A model generated the notes under the pieces. It searched no databases. It saw only the letters and a program-made list of their open reading frames with translations, and was not told the origin of the DNA. Made by a program: the position numbers and the translations under genes. A DNA stretch of 64,000 nucleotides from JANXMY01 sp964251675. Its GTDB lineage: Bacteria; Armatimonadota; Armatimonadia; Armatimonadales; Capsulimonadaceae. Positions within the stretch are counted from its first letter, which is position 1. Each line of letters opens with the position of its first letter. The stretch covers positions 1 through 64,000 of the forward strand of contig CAXUKS010000017.1 in assembly GCA_964251675.1 (NCBI GenBank), read 5' to 3'. Positions 9,554-16,348 of this stretch are shown here, in pieces.

Positions 9554-9946
9554 ATGGCACAACCGATTTTAGTGGGATTGATTGCGGCGATGGCGATGCT
9601 GGCTGCGTCCATTCTTACACTCGTTGGGGTGCTGTGGAATACCAACACGCAGTTTAGGCTCGGCAAGCGCAGTGGCGACATTGCCCAGCAGACCGCCGAA
9701 GACTCCCGCTCAAAGCAGCTCGCCGAAGAAAACAAAGGCTTACGGGCAGAAATGGCAACGATGTGGACAACGGAGCAGGCCCAGCGCCGCCAGATCACCG
9801 ATCACGAGGATACGATTGCCGGTCTGACCGCCCAGCTGAACGTCGCGCTGCGTGCCCAGGAACGAGCAGAAGGGGGGCTGATGGCTACCGAGAGGACTAT
9901 TGCCAACATCTACGCCCCCTCGGAGCATAGGCAGGAAGCCCAGTAG
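9554..9946 (+). CDS. Membrane-anchored coiled-coil protein, spanin-like topology
   Basis: 130 residues with GGAGG ahead of ATG. One N-terminal helix (IAAMAMLAASILTLVGVLW, about residues 9-28) is followed by a long charged coiled coil (SKQLAEENKGLRAEMATMWT and following). This is the topology of i-spanins (Rz type), and it lies five genes... within 1.7 kb upstream of the endolysin. No partner o-spanin lipoprotein was found in another frame. Role inferred. Confidence 0.55.
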   Translation: MAQPILVGLIAAMAMLAASILTLVGVLWNTNTQFRLGKRSGDIAQQTAEDSRSKQLAEENKGLRAEMATMWTTEQAQRRQITDHEDTIAGLTAQLNVALRAQERAEGGLMATERTIANIYAPSEHRQEAQ

Positions 9947-9969
9947 ACAAATAGGCAGGGGAAAAAGCC

Positions 9970-10251
9970 ATGACACTCACCGACCCCCAGGGCCGCGCCC
10001 TCACCCCAGAGGACGTGGCCTTTTTTGACGGCCACCCCAACCTGATGCGCCTGGCGGTGAAAGCCTGCCGCGTGGAAGCAGACACCGCCATTCCCTTTGC
10101 ACTAAAGCGGCGCACATACCGGCTGTGGACGGAGGAGTTGTTGGACCCGGACGAGCTGCGCTGGCAGGCGCTGGCAAGACGAAATCAGGCCGAACAGACA
10201 AAAAGCCGAACAGATAAAAGCCTAACCTCCCAAAGGAAACCCATACGATGA
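9970..10251 (+). CDS. Hypothetical small protein
   Basis: 93 residues, soluble and charged (LMRLAVKACRVEADTAIPFA, then an Arg/Lys/Gln-rich tail). The stop overlaps the next ATG (ATGA). No motif recognised; its place in the lysis-type cluster is the only clue. Confidence 0.5.
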   Translation: MTLTDPQGRALTPEDVAFFDGHPNLMRLAVKACRVEADTAIPFALKRRTYRLWTEELLDPDELRWQALARRNQAEQTKSRTDKSLTSQRKPIR

Positions 10252-10862
10252 AAGCACTCACTCAAGATGCCGTCAAGCAGCGGCTTCGTGCCCTGCTGGC
10301 TCAGGCCAAAGGCACACGCTGGGACGTGGCTCTGGCACGCCTCGCCACCGTTCTCGGACTGGCCGCCTACATTCTGCCTTACGTGGGCCTTATCCCTGGT
10401 AAGTGGGGGAAAGGGATCAGCTTCGGTTGCCTGGTCGCACTGGCGCTCACCCCTAGGATCACCAAATGCGCGGGCCTGCTGACACCGACTTACGAACAGC
10501 AAGTGCCGTTCCTCAAAGTGCTGCCGGACCTGCTACGGACGCTGCTGTCTGCCCCACAGATCACCGCTCAGGCTCAGGCCGATGCGACGGCGGAACAAGC
10601 ACGGGTAGCGGCGCAGTTTGCCGCCAAACAGGCCGAAGCGGAGAAGGCGGCTTTCATTGTGCAAGTCACTGCCGAAGTGACGGCAAAAGTCAAAGACGCG
10701 CTGAAGACGGGCGGTTTTGGACCGGGCGAGCTAAGCGACGATGTGCCCCCTTCACTGAAACAGCAACCTGCCCCCGTGGCGACCCCGCTGGTTCCGATGA
10801 TTGAGCCAATCCCAATCGAAGAGGCGCCGTCGGACAGCACAGAGGCGGGAGACCAGTCATGA
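10248..10862 (+). CDS. Holin-like membrane protein with Ala-rich coiled coil
   Basis: 204 residues. Two hydrophobic helices (VLGLAAYILPYVGLIPG and GISFGCLVALALT, about residues 35-70) precede a 70-residue Ala/Gln/Glu coiled coil (AQADATAEQARVAAQFAAKQ) and an acidic Pro-rich tail. Overlaps both neighbours by 4 bases. A two-helix hairpin directly before an endolysin suits a holin, but the long cytoplasmic tail is unusual, and a structural role is possible. Confidence 0.55.
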   Translation: MKALTQDAVKQRLRALLAQAKGTRWDVALARLATVLGLAAYILPYVGLIPGKWGKGISFGCLVALALTPRITKCAGLLTPTYEQQVPFLKVLPDLLRTLLSAPQITAQAQADATAEQARVAAQFAAKQAEAEKAAFIVQVTAEVTAKVKDALKTGGFGPGELSDDVPPSLKQQPAPVATPLVPMIEPIPIEEAPSDSTEAGDQS

Positions 10863-11191
10863 GCGACCTGTCCCGCGTCCTCGGCCTAGACAAACATCCC
10901 GCCGCCTTGTCCGCCCTCAACACCGTCGGTCAGTCGCTGGCCCTCTCGACAGGGCAGGCGGCGCTGGACAAAAGCCATATCCCTATCAACTTGGCGCAGT
11001 TTGTGCTCACCGCGCCTGTTCCCGCAGCCATAACTCCTGCCGAGAGTGCCGATCCCACCGTTCGGCACAACGGTCTCAAGACCGTTTTTCACGCTCTCAT
11101 TGAAGGCGTTTCTGTGGATGGCTTGACCGTCGGCCAATATATCGCCGCCGTGGAAGCCCGCCTGGATGCCTGGATCGATTCGATAAGCTAA
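10859..11191 (+). CDS. Hypothetical protein upstream of endolysin
   Basis: 110 residues, no membrane segment; a mildly hydrophobic helical protein (AALSALNTVGQSLALSTGQA; FHALIEGVSVDGLTVGQYIA). Coupled to the preceding gene by ATGA and 12 bases ahead of the endolysin. Function unknown; it may be a virion or lysis accessory protein. Confidence 0.5.
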   Translation: MSDLSRVLGLDKHPAALSALNTVGQSLALSTGQAALDKSHIPINLAQFVLTAPVPAAITPAESADPTVRHNGLKTVFHALIEGVSVDGLTVGQYIAAVEARLDAWIDSIS

Positions 11192-11203
11192 AAGGAAACC
11201 ATT

Positions 11204-11752
11204 ATGGAAATCATCGGCAAGGCTTACTCCCCGCAGGAGTTCGCAGACTACGTCAAGGGCGTCCGTCTCGGCAGTGCCGGTTGGACGCCCAAGTTTTGTG
11301 TGCGCCACAACACCGGCGCTCCCACCCTCGCCCAGCGCCCGAACGGGTTCACGCACCAGCATATGCTGAACCTGGCAGCATATTACTCCGGCCTTGGGTG
11401 GAGTCATGGCCCCCACATTTTTATCGATGACCACAAGATTTGGGTCTTCAGCTCCCTGCTGCATCCCGGCGTTCACTCGCCTTCCTGGAACGGTGTGTCA
11501 TTCGGCATCGAGCAGCTCGGCGACTTCAACGCTGAGGACTATAACCACGGGCGCGGCCTGGCCGTGCAGAAGAACGCCATCGCCGCGTTTGCCGTCCTGT
11601 CCCACGCTGCGGGCATCGACAGCCACTCCATGAAAGACCACTACATGGACCCGAAGACAACGCACCGGGACTGCCCCGGCAAAACCTGCCGGGTGGGACG
11701 GGAGCAGTTTATGGATGACGTTCACGATTACATCGTCGCCCACCTGCTCTGA
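11204..11752 (+). CDS. Endolysin, N-acetylmuramoyl-L-alanine amidase (Amidase_2/PGRP type)
   Basis: 182 residues spanning a single catalytic domain. Visible zinc-site and active-site motifs: His35 in VRHNTG, the SHGPHIFID strand near 67-75, Glu103 in FGIEQLGD, and His154/Cys157 in THRDCPGK, as in T7-lysozyme-like amidases. These cut the bond between N-acetylmuramic acid and L-Ala of peptidoglycan at lysis. No signal peptide, so it needs a holin for release. AAAGGAAA precedes the ATG. Confidence 0.92.
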   Translation: MEIIGKAYSPQEFADYVKGVRLGSAGWTPKFCVRHNTGAPTLAQRPNGFTHQHMLNLAAYYSGLGWSHGPHIFIDDHKIWVFSSLLHPGVHSPSWNGVSFGIEQLGDFNAEDYNHGRGLAVQKNAIAAFAVLSHAAGIDSHSMKDHYMDPKTTHRDCPGKTCRVGREQFMDDVHDYIVAHLL

Positions 11753-11849
11753 TATTGCCCTGTGAGTGGCTTATCTATGTCGTTCGCTGTACGTTCGCCC
11801 TCAAGCACATTCTCTCCCAAGCACGTTCTCTCCCCAGAAAGGCAAGAAC

Positions 11850-12161
11850 TTGAATACCTGTATCTATCCAACGCTGGATCAGCTCCCTGACGGCGCCGCT
11901 GAACGCCGCCAGCTTGCCGCGCTCCTAGACCAGACCATTGACGCCGTGCCCGAGGACAGCGCCCTGGACGCGCTCCCCGCTATCGCCAACGTGCTGGTGG
12001 GGGAGACGTTGGGCCAGTGTGCCCGCAAAGGCATCCTGCCCGTGTCTGCTCATGCCGCAACGCTGATCGCCTGTCGGAGTGCGCTGCTCCGGCTGCCCGA
12101 GTCGGCATCGGTGGCGGGTTTTCGCACGGCGGCCAAAACGGCTTTGCGGGCGGCTCTTTGA
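11850..12161 (+). CDS. Hypothetical protein between endolysin and VRR-NUC gene
   Basis: 103 residues from TTG at 11850, preceded by GAAAGG at 8 bases; an upstream GTG at 11766 lies in unsupported sequence just after the endolysin stop. Helical, with repeated Ala/Leu segments (ALDALPAIANVLVGETLGQC). Not recognised. Confidence 0.5.
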   Translation: MNTCIYPTLDQLPDGAAERRQLAALLDQTIDAVPEDSALDALPAIANVLVGETLGQCARKGILPVSAHAATLIACRSALLRLPESASVAGFRTAAKTALRAAL

Positions 12162-12173
12162 CGGAGGCGGCTC

Positions 12174-12614
12174 ATGTCTAACTTGATCCTCAAGCCGCCC
12201 AAACGCTTCGACCCACTGGAAGCCGTGCATCAAGAGCTGCTGATCCGCACGGCAGCGCTGCACGAGAAGCAGTATCCGGCACTCAAATACCTCTTTGCTG
12301 TTCCTAACGGGGGATTTCGGCACAAGGCGACGGGGGCGGCCATGCAGCGCGGCGGCCTTCGAAAAGGCGTCCCGGACTTGTGTCTGCCTATCCCCAGAGG
12401 CAACCGGTCTACGGGCATTTATTCGGCGTGGTACGGGGAACTCAAGCGGTTTGGCGGCGTCCCCAGCGACCTGTCCGACGAGCAAAAGGAGTGGCTGGCG
12501 TTCCTGAAGTCCGAAGGTGCGTATGCGGAATGGCACGCGGGCTGGGAAGCGGCCTGGGCCTCCCTGCTCTGGTATCTGAACCTGCCGCCGATCACCCTGC
12601 CCCGCCCGCAATAG
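12174..12614 (+). CDS. VRR-NUC nuclease
   Basis: 146 residues, a stand-alone VRR-NUC domain (PD-(D/E)XK superfamily). Motifs in order: HQELL (19-23), VPNGG (43-47), GLRKGVPDL with Asp68, YGELK with Glu89/Lys91, LSDEQKEWL with Gln104, and a C-terminal GWEAA helix. Stand-alone phage members act as structure-specific nucleases, for example on Holliday or branched junctions, often before packaging. Last gene of the late-tail/lysis unit; a strong terminator follows. Confidence 0.9.
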   Translation: MSNLILKPPKRFDPLEAVHQELLIRTAALHEKQYPALKYLFAVPNGGFRHKATGAAMQRGGLRKGVPDLCLPIPRGNRSTGIYSAWYGELKRFGGVPSDLSDEQKEWLAFLKSEGAYAEWHAGWEAAWASLLWYLNLPPITLPRPQ

Positions 12615-12631
12615 AATTGCTCTCAGAATGT

Positions 12632-12665
12632 AAAAGCCCCCGCCCAGAATAGGGCGGGGGCTTTT
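12632..12665 (+). terminator. Strong rho-independent terminator
   Basis: A perfect 14-base stem, AAAAGCCCCCGCCC (12632-12645) with GGGCGGGGGCTTTT (12652-12665), a 6-base loop and a T tract. It closes the left-end plus-strand unit. Confidence 0.93.
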
Positions 12666-12739
12666 GTCTTGGCATGATATGTGCAGGAATAAAAAGCAAC
12701 AGCAGACGCTGTAAACTCACAGGCTAGGGAGGGTAAATC

Positions 12740-12937
12740 ATGCTCTTTTTGACGCGGCGATTAAATCAGTCCATCAAGATCGGGGACAACATCGAGATCT
12801 CAGTGGTGGAAGTGCGTGGGGATCAGGTGCGGATCGGCATCACCGCGCCGCGCGACACTGACGTTCATCGCCGGGAAGTTTACGACCAGATTCAGCAAGA
12901 GAAGCAGCAGAACAGCCAAACGAAGCCGATTTCTTAA
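12740..12937 (+). CDS. csrA: CsrA carbon storage regulator homologue
   Basis: 65 residues. Starts MLFLTRRLNQSIKIGD and keeps the CsrA core (ISVVEVRGDQVRIGITAPRD, then VHRREVYDQIQQE), including the conserved C-terminal R-E residues involved in RNA binding. CsrA dimers bind GGA motifs near ribosome sites and change translation or decay. GGAGG sits 8 bases before ATG. It is isolated between two terminators, so it is probably transcribed alone. A second copy at 41440 is interrupted by TAG. Phage-borne CsrA may reprogram host physiology or time phage translation. Confidence 0.95.
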   Translation: MLFLTRRLNQSIKIGDNIEISVVEVRGDQVRIGITAPRDTDVHRREVYDQIQQEKQQNSQTKPIS

Positions 12938-12986
12938 AGAAGTAGAGTTCTTGAAGAAGCAGAGTTCTTGAAGTTCTTCTTCCGAC

Positions 12987-13023
12987 AAAAAGCCCCTGTC
13001 TTATAAGTGGACAGGGGCTTTTT
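12987..13023. terminator. Terminator between csrA and the convergent minus-strand genes
   Basis: A 14-base stem AAAAAGCCCCTGTC (12987-13000) / GACAGGGGCTTTTT (13010-13023). A-rich on one side and T-rich on the other, so it can stop transcription from both csrA and the opposing operon. A short repeat (AGAGTTCTTGAAG) lies just upstream. Confidence 0.9.
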
Positions 13024-13051
13024 GTGTTTCCGTATTTACGGATTTCCGTAT

Positions 13052-13432
13052 TTAAGGTTTGTTGTACCGATCTCGCATGGCTGCCACGAACTGAGCTTCC
13101 TCAGCCTGGACCTGCGCCAGCAGATGCACCGGCGCCTCCAGGTAGCAATCGTACTTTGTTTTGGCGGTCGGCGGCGCGGTAGCGGCATTGTCGCCGGTCA
13201 GCCGCACCTGGAGGGCACTGTGGAGCGTCAGGCCCGCCCGCGCCAGGTCGTCCAGCACTTCGGGGATCAGCGCCAGTGCTTTGGCCCGGCTGGTGTTCCG
13301 GCGGCGGAAGTGGAGCTTCGTGAACGTCTTGCCGCGCTCCAGGTCCGTGAACGTGTCCACCGCATAGGGGGCCGGGTCCAGGTGCAGCGCCGCGAGGTCG
13401 CTCTCTGTGTCGGGTACAATTGGTTCTGACAT
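13052..13432 (-). CDS. Hypothetical early protein
   Basis: 126 residues; AAAAGGA about 12 bases upstream of ATG and a GC hairpin (13451-13481) just before that. Acidic N-terminus, then a basic middle (KLHFRRRNTSRAKALALIPE) and helices. Last gene of the minus-strand operon running from the promoter near 15750. No family recognised. Confidence 0.6.
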   Translation of the reverse strand: MSEPIVPDTESDLAALHLDPAPYAVDTFTDLERGKTFTKLHFRRRNTSRAKALALIPEVLDDLARAGLTLHSALQVRLTGDNAATAPPTAKTKYDCYLEAPVHLLAQVQAEEAQFVAAMRDRYNKP

Positions 13433-13450
13433 TGTGAATGGTGTCCTTTT

Positions 13451-13481
13451 GGGGCGGGGAGGGTAAGAGATTCCCCGCCCC
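13451..13481 (-). other. Intercistronic GC hairpin
   Basis: A perfect 10-base stem GGGGCGGGGA / TCCCCGCCCC between two minus-strand genes, immediately upstream of the Shine-Dalgarno of 13052-13432. There is no T tract, so it is not a normal terminator. One of four such hairpins in this operon. Confidence 0.7.
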
Positions 13482-13518
13482 CTTTGTCGTCTCTATTTTG
13501 GTTTCGCTATGTTTTTGG

Positions 13519-13713
13519 CTATGTTTTTGGAATTGGTGACCAGCTCTGACTGTGAGCGAGCTGGGCAATCAAGATCATGACCGCCGGTGCGTCGCCAATG
13601 TGCCGGGCATAGTCCAGGCTCTGGCACACTTCCCGGTGGTGCGCCTCGTCTCGGATAGGCGCGATCAGCATCTCAGCCACGTCGGTGGCCGTTGGCGCTG
13701 TCTCTGTGTTCAG
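13519..13713 (-). CDS. Small early protein, probable CTG start
   Basis: 64 residues beginning at CTG (13713-13711), with AAAGGAGAGACAAG directly before it. The choice rests on the neighbours: the next two genes begin Met-Asn-Thr-Glu-Thr from ATGAACAC, and here the same block reads CTGAACAC (x-NTETAPTATDVAE). An upstream in-frame ATG exists at 13776 but has no ribosome site. Content: acidic helices (RDEAHHREVCQSLDYARHIG). Not recognised. Confidence 0.55.
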   Translation of the reverse strand: MNTETAPTATDVAEMLIAPIRDEAHHREVCQSLDYARHIGDAPAVMILIAQLAHSQSWSPIPKT

Positions 13714-13797
13714 CTTGTCTCTCCTTTTTGAAAATGTCCAGCGTGTTTTGGCTTTTGGTGGATGCGCTGCCCCCACGTCGAGTCAGTATTCTCAGTG

Positions 13798-14112
13798 TCA
13801 GTATTCGTCCGGCAGCAAAAGCGTGGTCTGGCTGCGGTCGGCCTCAGTGATGGCCCAGACTTTCACGCCCGTCGGCAGCCGGTAACTGCTCAGGATGCGC
13901 TCCCCGTCCCGCAGGGCAGCGGCGTTCACCGTCCGGTCGTGGTTGTCCAGTTCGCCCCAGTCGCCCCGGTGGTGACGCCTCAGCAGGCTTACAGGCGAGA
14001 CGCCCGCCGTCTCCAGCGCATTCAGCGCTCCCGGCGTGGCGGATGTTCGGCCCAGCGTGAGAAGCGGTAGGGCGGGGTTTGCGGTCGTTCTTTGTGTGGT
14101 TTCTGTGTTCAT
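13798..14112 (-). CDS. Hypothetical early protein (NTET start)
   Basis: 104 residues, GAAGGAAAACC before ATG and a GAAA-loop hairpin just upstream. Starts MNTETTQRTT and ends SYRLPTGVKVWAITEADRSQ...LLPDEY. Soluble. Shares its start context with the two flanking genes, which suggests duplication of the leader. Function unknown. Confidence 0.6.
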   Translation of the reverse strand: MNTETTQRTTANPALPLLTLGRTSATPGALNALETAGVSPVSLLRRHHRGDWGELDNHDRTVNAAALRDGERILSSYRLPTGVKVWAITEADRSQTTLLLPDEY

Positions 14113-14126
14113 TGGTTTTCCTTCAG

Positions 14127-14146
14127 GGCGGGCCTTTCGGCCCGCC
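14127..14146 (-). other. Intercistronic hairpin with GAAA tetraloop
   Basis: On the minus strand the stem GGCGGGCC / GGCCCGCC closes a GAAA (GNRA) loop and is followed by GAAGGA and the ATG of 13798-14112. Very stable; no U tract. Confidence 0.75.
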
Positions 14147-14152
14147 GGTCTC

Positions 14153-14680
14153 TCACTTGATATAAAACTCGTCTTCGGCAGGCCGGAAGGTCACACCGTC
14201 GAGCACTTCCCCGGTTTCCAGCAGGTATTTGGTCAGCGTGGCTTTGTCCACGCCTTCGCGGTACGCCTCGGTCAAGTTCTCCTTGACATGAGCCAGCACG
14301 GCGGCGGGGTCGGTGATGTCCACCCCGGCAGGCTTTTGTTTGTAGCCGACAACGCCGTGCCAGAGTTTTTTGCTCTTGGTGTTGCCTTTTTTGTAGCCGC
14401 CTTGTTCGTTCAGCAGTTCTTTGTTGGCCCAGGTCTGGATTGCAGGGCCGAACTTCCAGGCCAGTGCTTCCGCCTTGCGCTCTTCGTCGCGGGCCATCGC
14501 TTCGCCTTGCTCCCGAATGAGCTTGGCGGCGGCACGGGCGGCGGCCATCTTCGCCAGCACCCAATCCACGCCCGCCGCGTCGGTGGGCACAAAGGCTTCT
14601 TTGTTTTCGGTGGGCGCGTCGGCGATCAAGGCTTCGGCCTCGGAGTCGGTCAGTTGAATTGTCTCGGTTTCGGTGTTCAT
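14153..14680 (-). CDS. gam: Mu Gam-like host-nuclease inhibitor / DNA-end protein
   Basis: 175 residues from the ATG at 14680 (AAGGA upstream; residues MNTETETIQL). A helical coiled-coil middle (KMAAARAAAKLIREQGEAMA...) is followed by a conserved Mu Gam-type C-terminus: SKKLWHGVVGYKQKPAGVDI and LDGVTFRPAEDEFYIK. Family members (Phage_Mu_Gam, bacterial Ku-like) bind double-strand ends and block exonucleases such as RecBCD. No Mu-type transposase is seen here, so it probably protects linear or replicating DNA. It sits early in an operon with small zinc proteins. Confidence 0.8.
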   Translation of the reverse strand: MNTETETIQLTDSEAEALIADAPTENKEAFVPTDAAGVDWVLAKMAAARAAAKLIREQGEAMARDEERKAEALAWKFGPAIQTWANKELLNEQGGYKKGNTKSKKLWHGVVGYKQKPAGVDITDPAAVLAHVKENLTEAYREGVDKATLTKYLLETGEVLDGVTFRPAEDEFYIK

Positions 14681-14687
14681 AGGTTCC

Positions 14688-14933
14688 TTAGCTTTCATTG
14701 AGCGAGTCAAAAAACTCTTGGTCGGCGGCAGTCACAACCGGCGCAGGGGGCAAATCTTCGGCTTTGACAGTGCCCATACCAACCGCAATCATATCTACCA
14801 GAGGCATCGGCAATTTGTGGAGCGGCGGGGTTGGCAGAAAACAGCCGGCTTTTCTCAAAGCCTCAGTAATTGTAAGCGCGGTTTGGAACTCGCGGCTGCT
14901 AGCACGGCGATGCTGAGGGGTCGTATTTTTCAT
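14688..14933 (-). CDS. Hypothetical early protein
   Basis: 81 residues, GGAAGGAG before ATG, preceded by a GC hairpin. Basic N-terminus (MKNTTPQHRRASSREFQTAL), then a hydrophobic Pro-rich centre and acidic end (AADQEFFDSLNES). Seven bases separate it from gam. Not recognised. Confidence 0.6.
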   Translation of the reverse strand: MKNTTPQHRRASSREFQTALTITEALRKAGCFLPTPPLHKLPMPLVDMIAVGMGTVKAEDLPPAPVVTAADQEFFDSLNES

Positions 14934-14947
14934 CAGTTGCTCCTTCC

Positions 14948-14968
14948 GGGCGGGGTGTTTCCCCGCCC
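14948..14968 (-). other. Intercistronic GC hairpin
   Basis: Stem GGGCGGGG (14948-14955) with CCCCGCCC (14961-14968), directly upstream of the GGAAGGAG ribosome site of 14688-14933. Same placement as the other hairpins of this operon. Confidence 0.7.
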
Positions 14969-15011
14969 CGTTCTCTGTCAGCGTGTTCCCCGTTCTCTGT
15001 CAGCGTGTTCC
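14968..15011 (-). repeat. 22-base tandem duplication across a stop codon
   Basis: The unit CCGTTCTCTGTCAGCGTGTTCC occurs twice in a row. The first copy read from the gene contains the stop of the zinc protein 15000-15266; the second copy is untranslated. A recent duplication. Confidence 0.8.
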
Positions 15012-15266
15012 AATCGTTCGCAGCTTCGGGTTCGTGCGGTCGCTGTAGCCGTTCCCGGCGTCCGGCGTCGGGAAGGTCAGGTCTGGCTCTTCCAGCGGGT
15101 CAGTGTAGTGGCCCAGGCCCAGGGCGACGTTCTCGCATTCTGCTTCAATGCAGGCCAGGCAGATAGGGCAGCCCGTCTCCGGGTCGGTGTAGCAGGGAAC
15201 GCGCTCGGCGCACCCGATGCAGTAATCAAGCGGGAAGTAGGTTTTCAGCAGTTCAGCGTCGGTCAT
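15000..15266 (-). CDS. Small zinc-knuckle protein, paralogue of 48712-48921
   Basis: 88 residues. Two Cys pairs, CIGCAERVPCYTDPETG and CPICLACIEAECENVA, form a probable single zinc site. The block CYTDPET...IC-x-x-CxE...CENVA is repeated almost exactly in the protein at 48712, 33 kb away. The start has AGGAG and the same GCAAACG-ATG context as the SWIM gene. It probably binds nucleic acid or protein; family not recognised. Confidence 0.65.
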   Translation of the reverse strand: MTDAELLKTYFPLDYCIGCAERVPCYTDPETGCPICLACIEAECENVALGLGHYTDPLEEPDLTFPTPDAGNGYSDRTNPKLRTIGTR

Positions 15267-15287
15267 CGTTTGCGTCTCCTATCGGGG

Positions 15288-15315
15288 AAGGAGGAGGCTT
15301 TTCGGCCCCCTCCTT
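15288..15315 (-). other. Intercistronic hairpin upstream of the zinc protein
   Basis: AAGGAGGAGGC pairs with GCCCCCTCCTT (one A-C mismatch) around a TTTTCG loop, between the SWIM gene and the zinc protein. The arm contains a GGAGG on the plus strand only; the minus-strand ribosome site lies downstream. Confidence 0.65.
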
Positions 15316-15319
15316 TGTC

Positions 15320-15700
15320 TCAGTACCGGGCGTAGGGGTCGCATCCGGTGGCGGTCTCGCCTTCGGCCATTAGCCGGTCAAACTCGGCGGCGGCGGCTTC
15401 TTCGCGCATCTCCCAGGACACGGCCAGGTAGTGTTTGCAGCTTCCGTACTTTGCCCAGGCGGGGCAATCGCATCCGTCTTCCAGCGCGGTTCCAATGTTC
15501 ACCGCGTACTCATCGCCTTTGGGGCTGATGACATAGCGCAGGCCGGGGACAATGCTTTTCAGCATGGTGTAGCCGTCGTCCCAAAGGTTCTCGGCGCGTC
15601 GGGCGATGTTTGCCAGGGTCCGGGCGTACAGCTCTTCTTTAATCATCGCGGTCAGTTCTTTGTTGGTCAGGTTCTCGGTTGTCGGGTTTGAGGTATACAT
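15320..15700 (-). CDS. SWIM zinc-finger protein
   Basis: 126 residues from the ATG at 15700. A SWIM motif C-x-C-x(8)-C-x-H is visible (Cys77, Cys79, Cys88, His90 in CDCPAWAKYGSCKH) after a helical region and a beta segment (VISPKGDEYAVNIG). SWIM fingers bind DNA or partner proteins. First gene of the minus operon, about 30 bases from a strong promoter with an operator-like palindrome, so it and the downstream genes, including gam, are early and controlled. A second SWIM protein is at 34637. Confidence 0.75.
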   Translation of the reverse strand: MYTSNPTTENLTNKELTAMIKEELYARTLANIARRAENLWDDGYTMLKSIVPGLRYVISPKGDEYAVNIGTALEDGCDCPAWAKYGSCKHYLAVSWEMREEAAAAEFDRLMAEGETATGCDPYARY

Positions 15701-15729
15701 CGTTTGCGTTCGGCCTTCTCTTTGCTTGA

Positions 15730-15766
15730 TGTATTTATTATACCTTTTATAAATACATACTGTCAA
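15730..15766 (-). promoter_or_regulatory. Early leftward promoter with overlapping operator palindrome
   Basis: On the minus strand TTGACA (15766-15761) and TATAAT (15742-15737) are both consensus with an 18-base spacer. A 9-base inverted repeat, TGTATTTAT (15730-15738) / ATAAATACA (15749-15757), covers the -10 and spacer, so a repressor bound there would block RNA polymerase. It drives the SWIM-to-13052 operon. Confidence 0.85.
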
Positions 15767-15785
15767 GCAATTTAGGACTTAAAAT

Positions 15786-15829
15786 AAGTATTTTTTATAC
15801 TTGACATTAATTATTTTTTCAGGTAGTAT
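15786..15829 (+). promoter_or_regulatory. Early rightward promoter, probably leaderless transcript
   Basis: TTGACA (15801-15806), a 17-base spacer and TAGTAT (15824-15829). The expected start of transcription (about 15836) coincides with the ATG at 15837, giving a leaderless message. An inverted repeat AAGTAT/ATACTT (15786-15802) overlaps the -35. The promoter is back to back with the leftward early promoter. Confidence 0.75.
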
Positions 15830-15836
15830 GGGGAGC

Positions 15837-16061
15837 ATGAATGACGACAAAAACGAGGCCAGGCCTAGCGTGGAAACTCAGCAGGTTCAGGAGCCGAGGC
15901 GGGGCCGTCCGCCAGGCACAGTGCGCCCGTCCAACATGGTCAAGGTGACTATTCTGCTGGACCCAGACGACGCGCAGTGGGCGAAGGCACTGCCGGAAGG
16001 CGTGTCCGGGATGGTGCGGCGATTGATGAGCGAGGAACGGGCAAAGGGGACAAAAAGATGA
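15837..16061 (+). CDS. Small ribbon-helix-helix-like DNA-binding protein
   Basis: 74 residues from the ATG at 15837; an in-frame TTG at 15801 is the -35 hexamer itself. The N-terminus is acidic, then comes a basic AT-hook-like GRPPGTVRPSN (about 25-35) and MVKVTILLDPDDAQWAKALP...MVRRLMSEE, a beta-strand followed by two helices as in RHH/CopG proteins. It may regulate the divergent promoters beside it. ATGA overlap with the next gene. Confidence 0.65.
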   Translation: MNDDKNEARPSVETQQVQEPRRGRPPGTVRPSNMVKVTILLDPDDAQWAKALPEGVSGMVRRLMSEERAKGTKR

Positions 16062-16348
16062 TTTGGTATCAGCAGGGGGAACACCACGGGGTCATCAAAA
16101 ACAGAATAGAGTCACCGGACCAGCCGACACGGGTGGAGTATGAGGTCTGGAGCCGGGAGCAGGACGGGCAGCCGGACGAGTGGATGGCGACGTACTCAGA
16201 CCGAGACATGGCCGTCAGCCGGATTGAGCTGCTGGACCGCTTTCGGGAGACGGCGCGGGAGGCCCTGCTGTCCGACCCAGAGTGGCAGCCGGGAGGAAAG
16301 CGCGTGTCAGACCTGGACGACGCCGATTGGGGCAGGCAACAGAAATGA
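16058..16348 (+). CDS. Hypothetical early protein
   Basis: 96 residues, coupled on both sides by ATGA overlaps. A beta-rich start (MIWYQQGEHHGVIKNRIESP, YEVWSREQDGQPDEWMATYS) and an acidic helical end. No family recognised. Part of the five-gene early operon 15837-17692. Confidence 0.6.
   Translation: MIWYQQGEHHGVIKNRIESPDQPTRVEYEVWSREQDGQPDEWMATYSDRDMAVSRIELLDRFRETAREALLSDPEWQPGGKRVSDLDDADWGRQQK

Noticed and set aside
12780..13440. Plus-strand open frame of about 140 codons opposite the first early genes
   Set aside because: It lies opposite a coupled minus-strand gene with a ribosome site, and its composition is that of a reverse-frame shadow.
14153..14680. Mu-like transposable phage
   Set aside because: A Gam-like protein, Mu-type portal and gpG-like protein are present, but no MuA/MuB pair or Mu ends were found; iteron-bearing Reps argue for theta-type replication.
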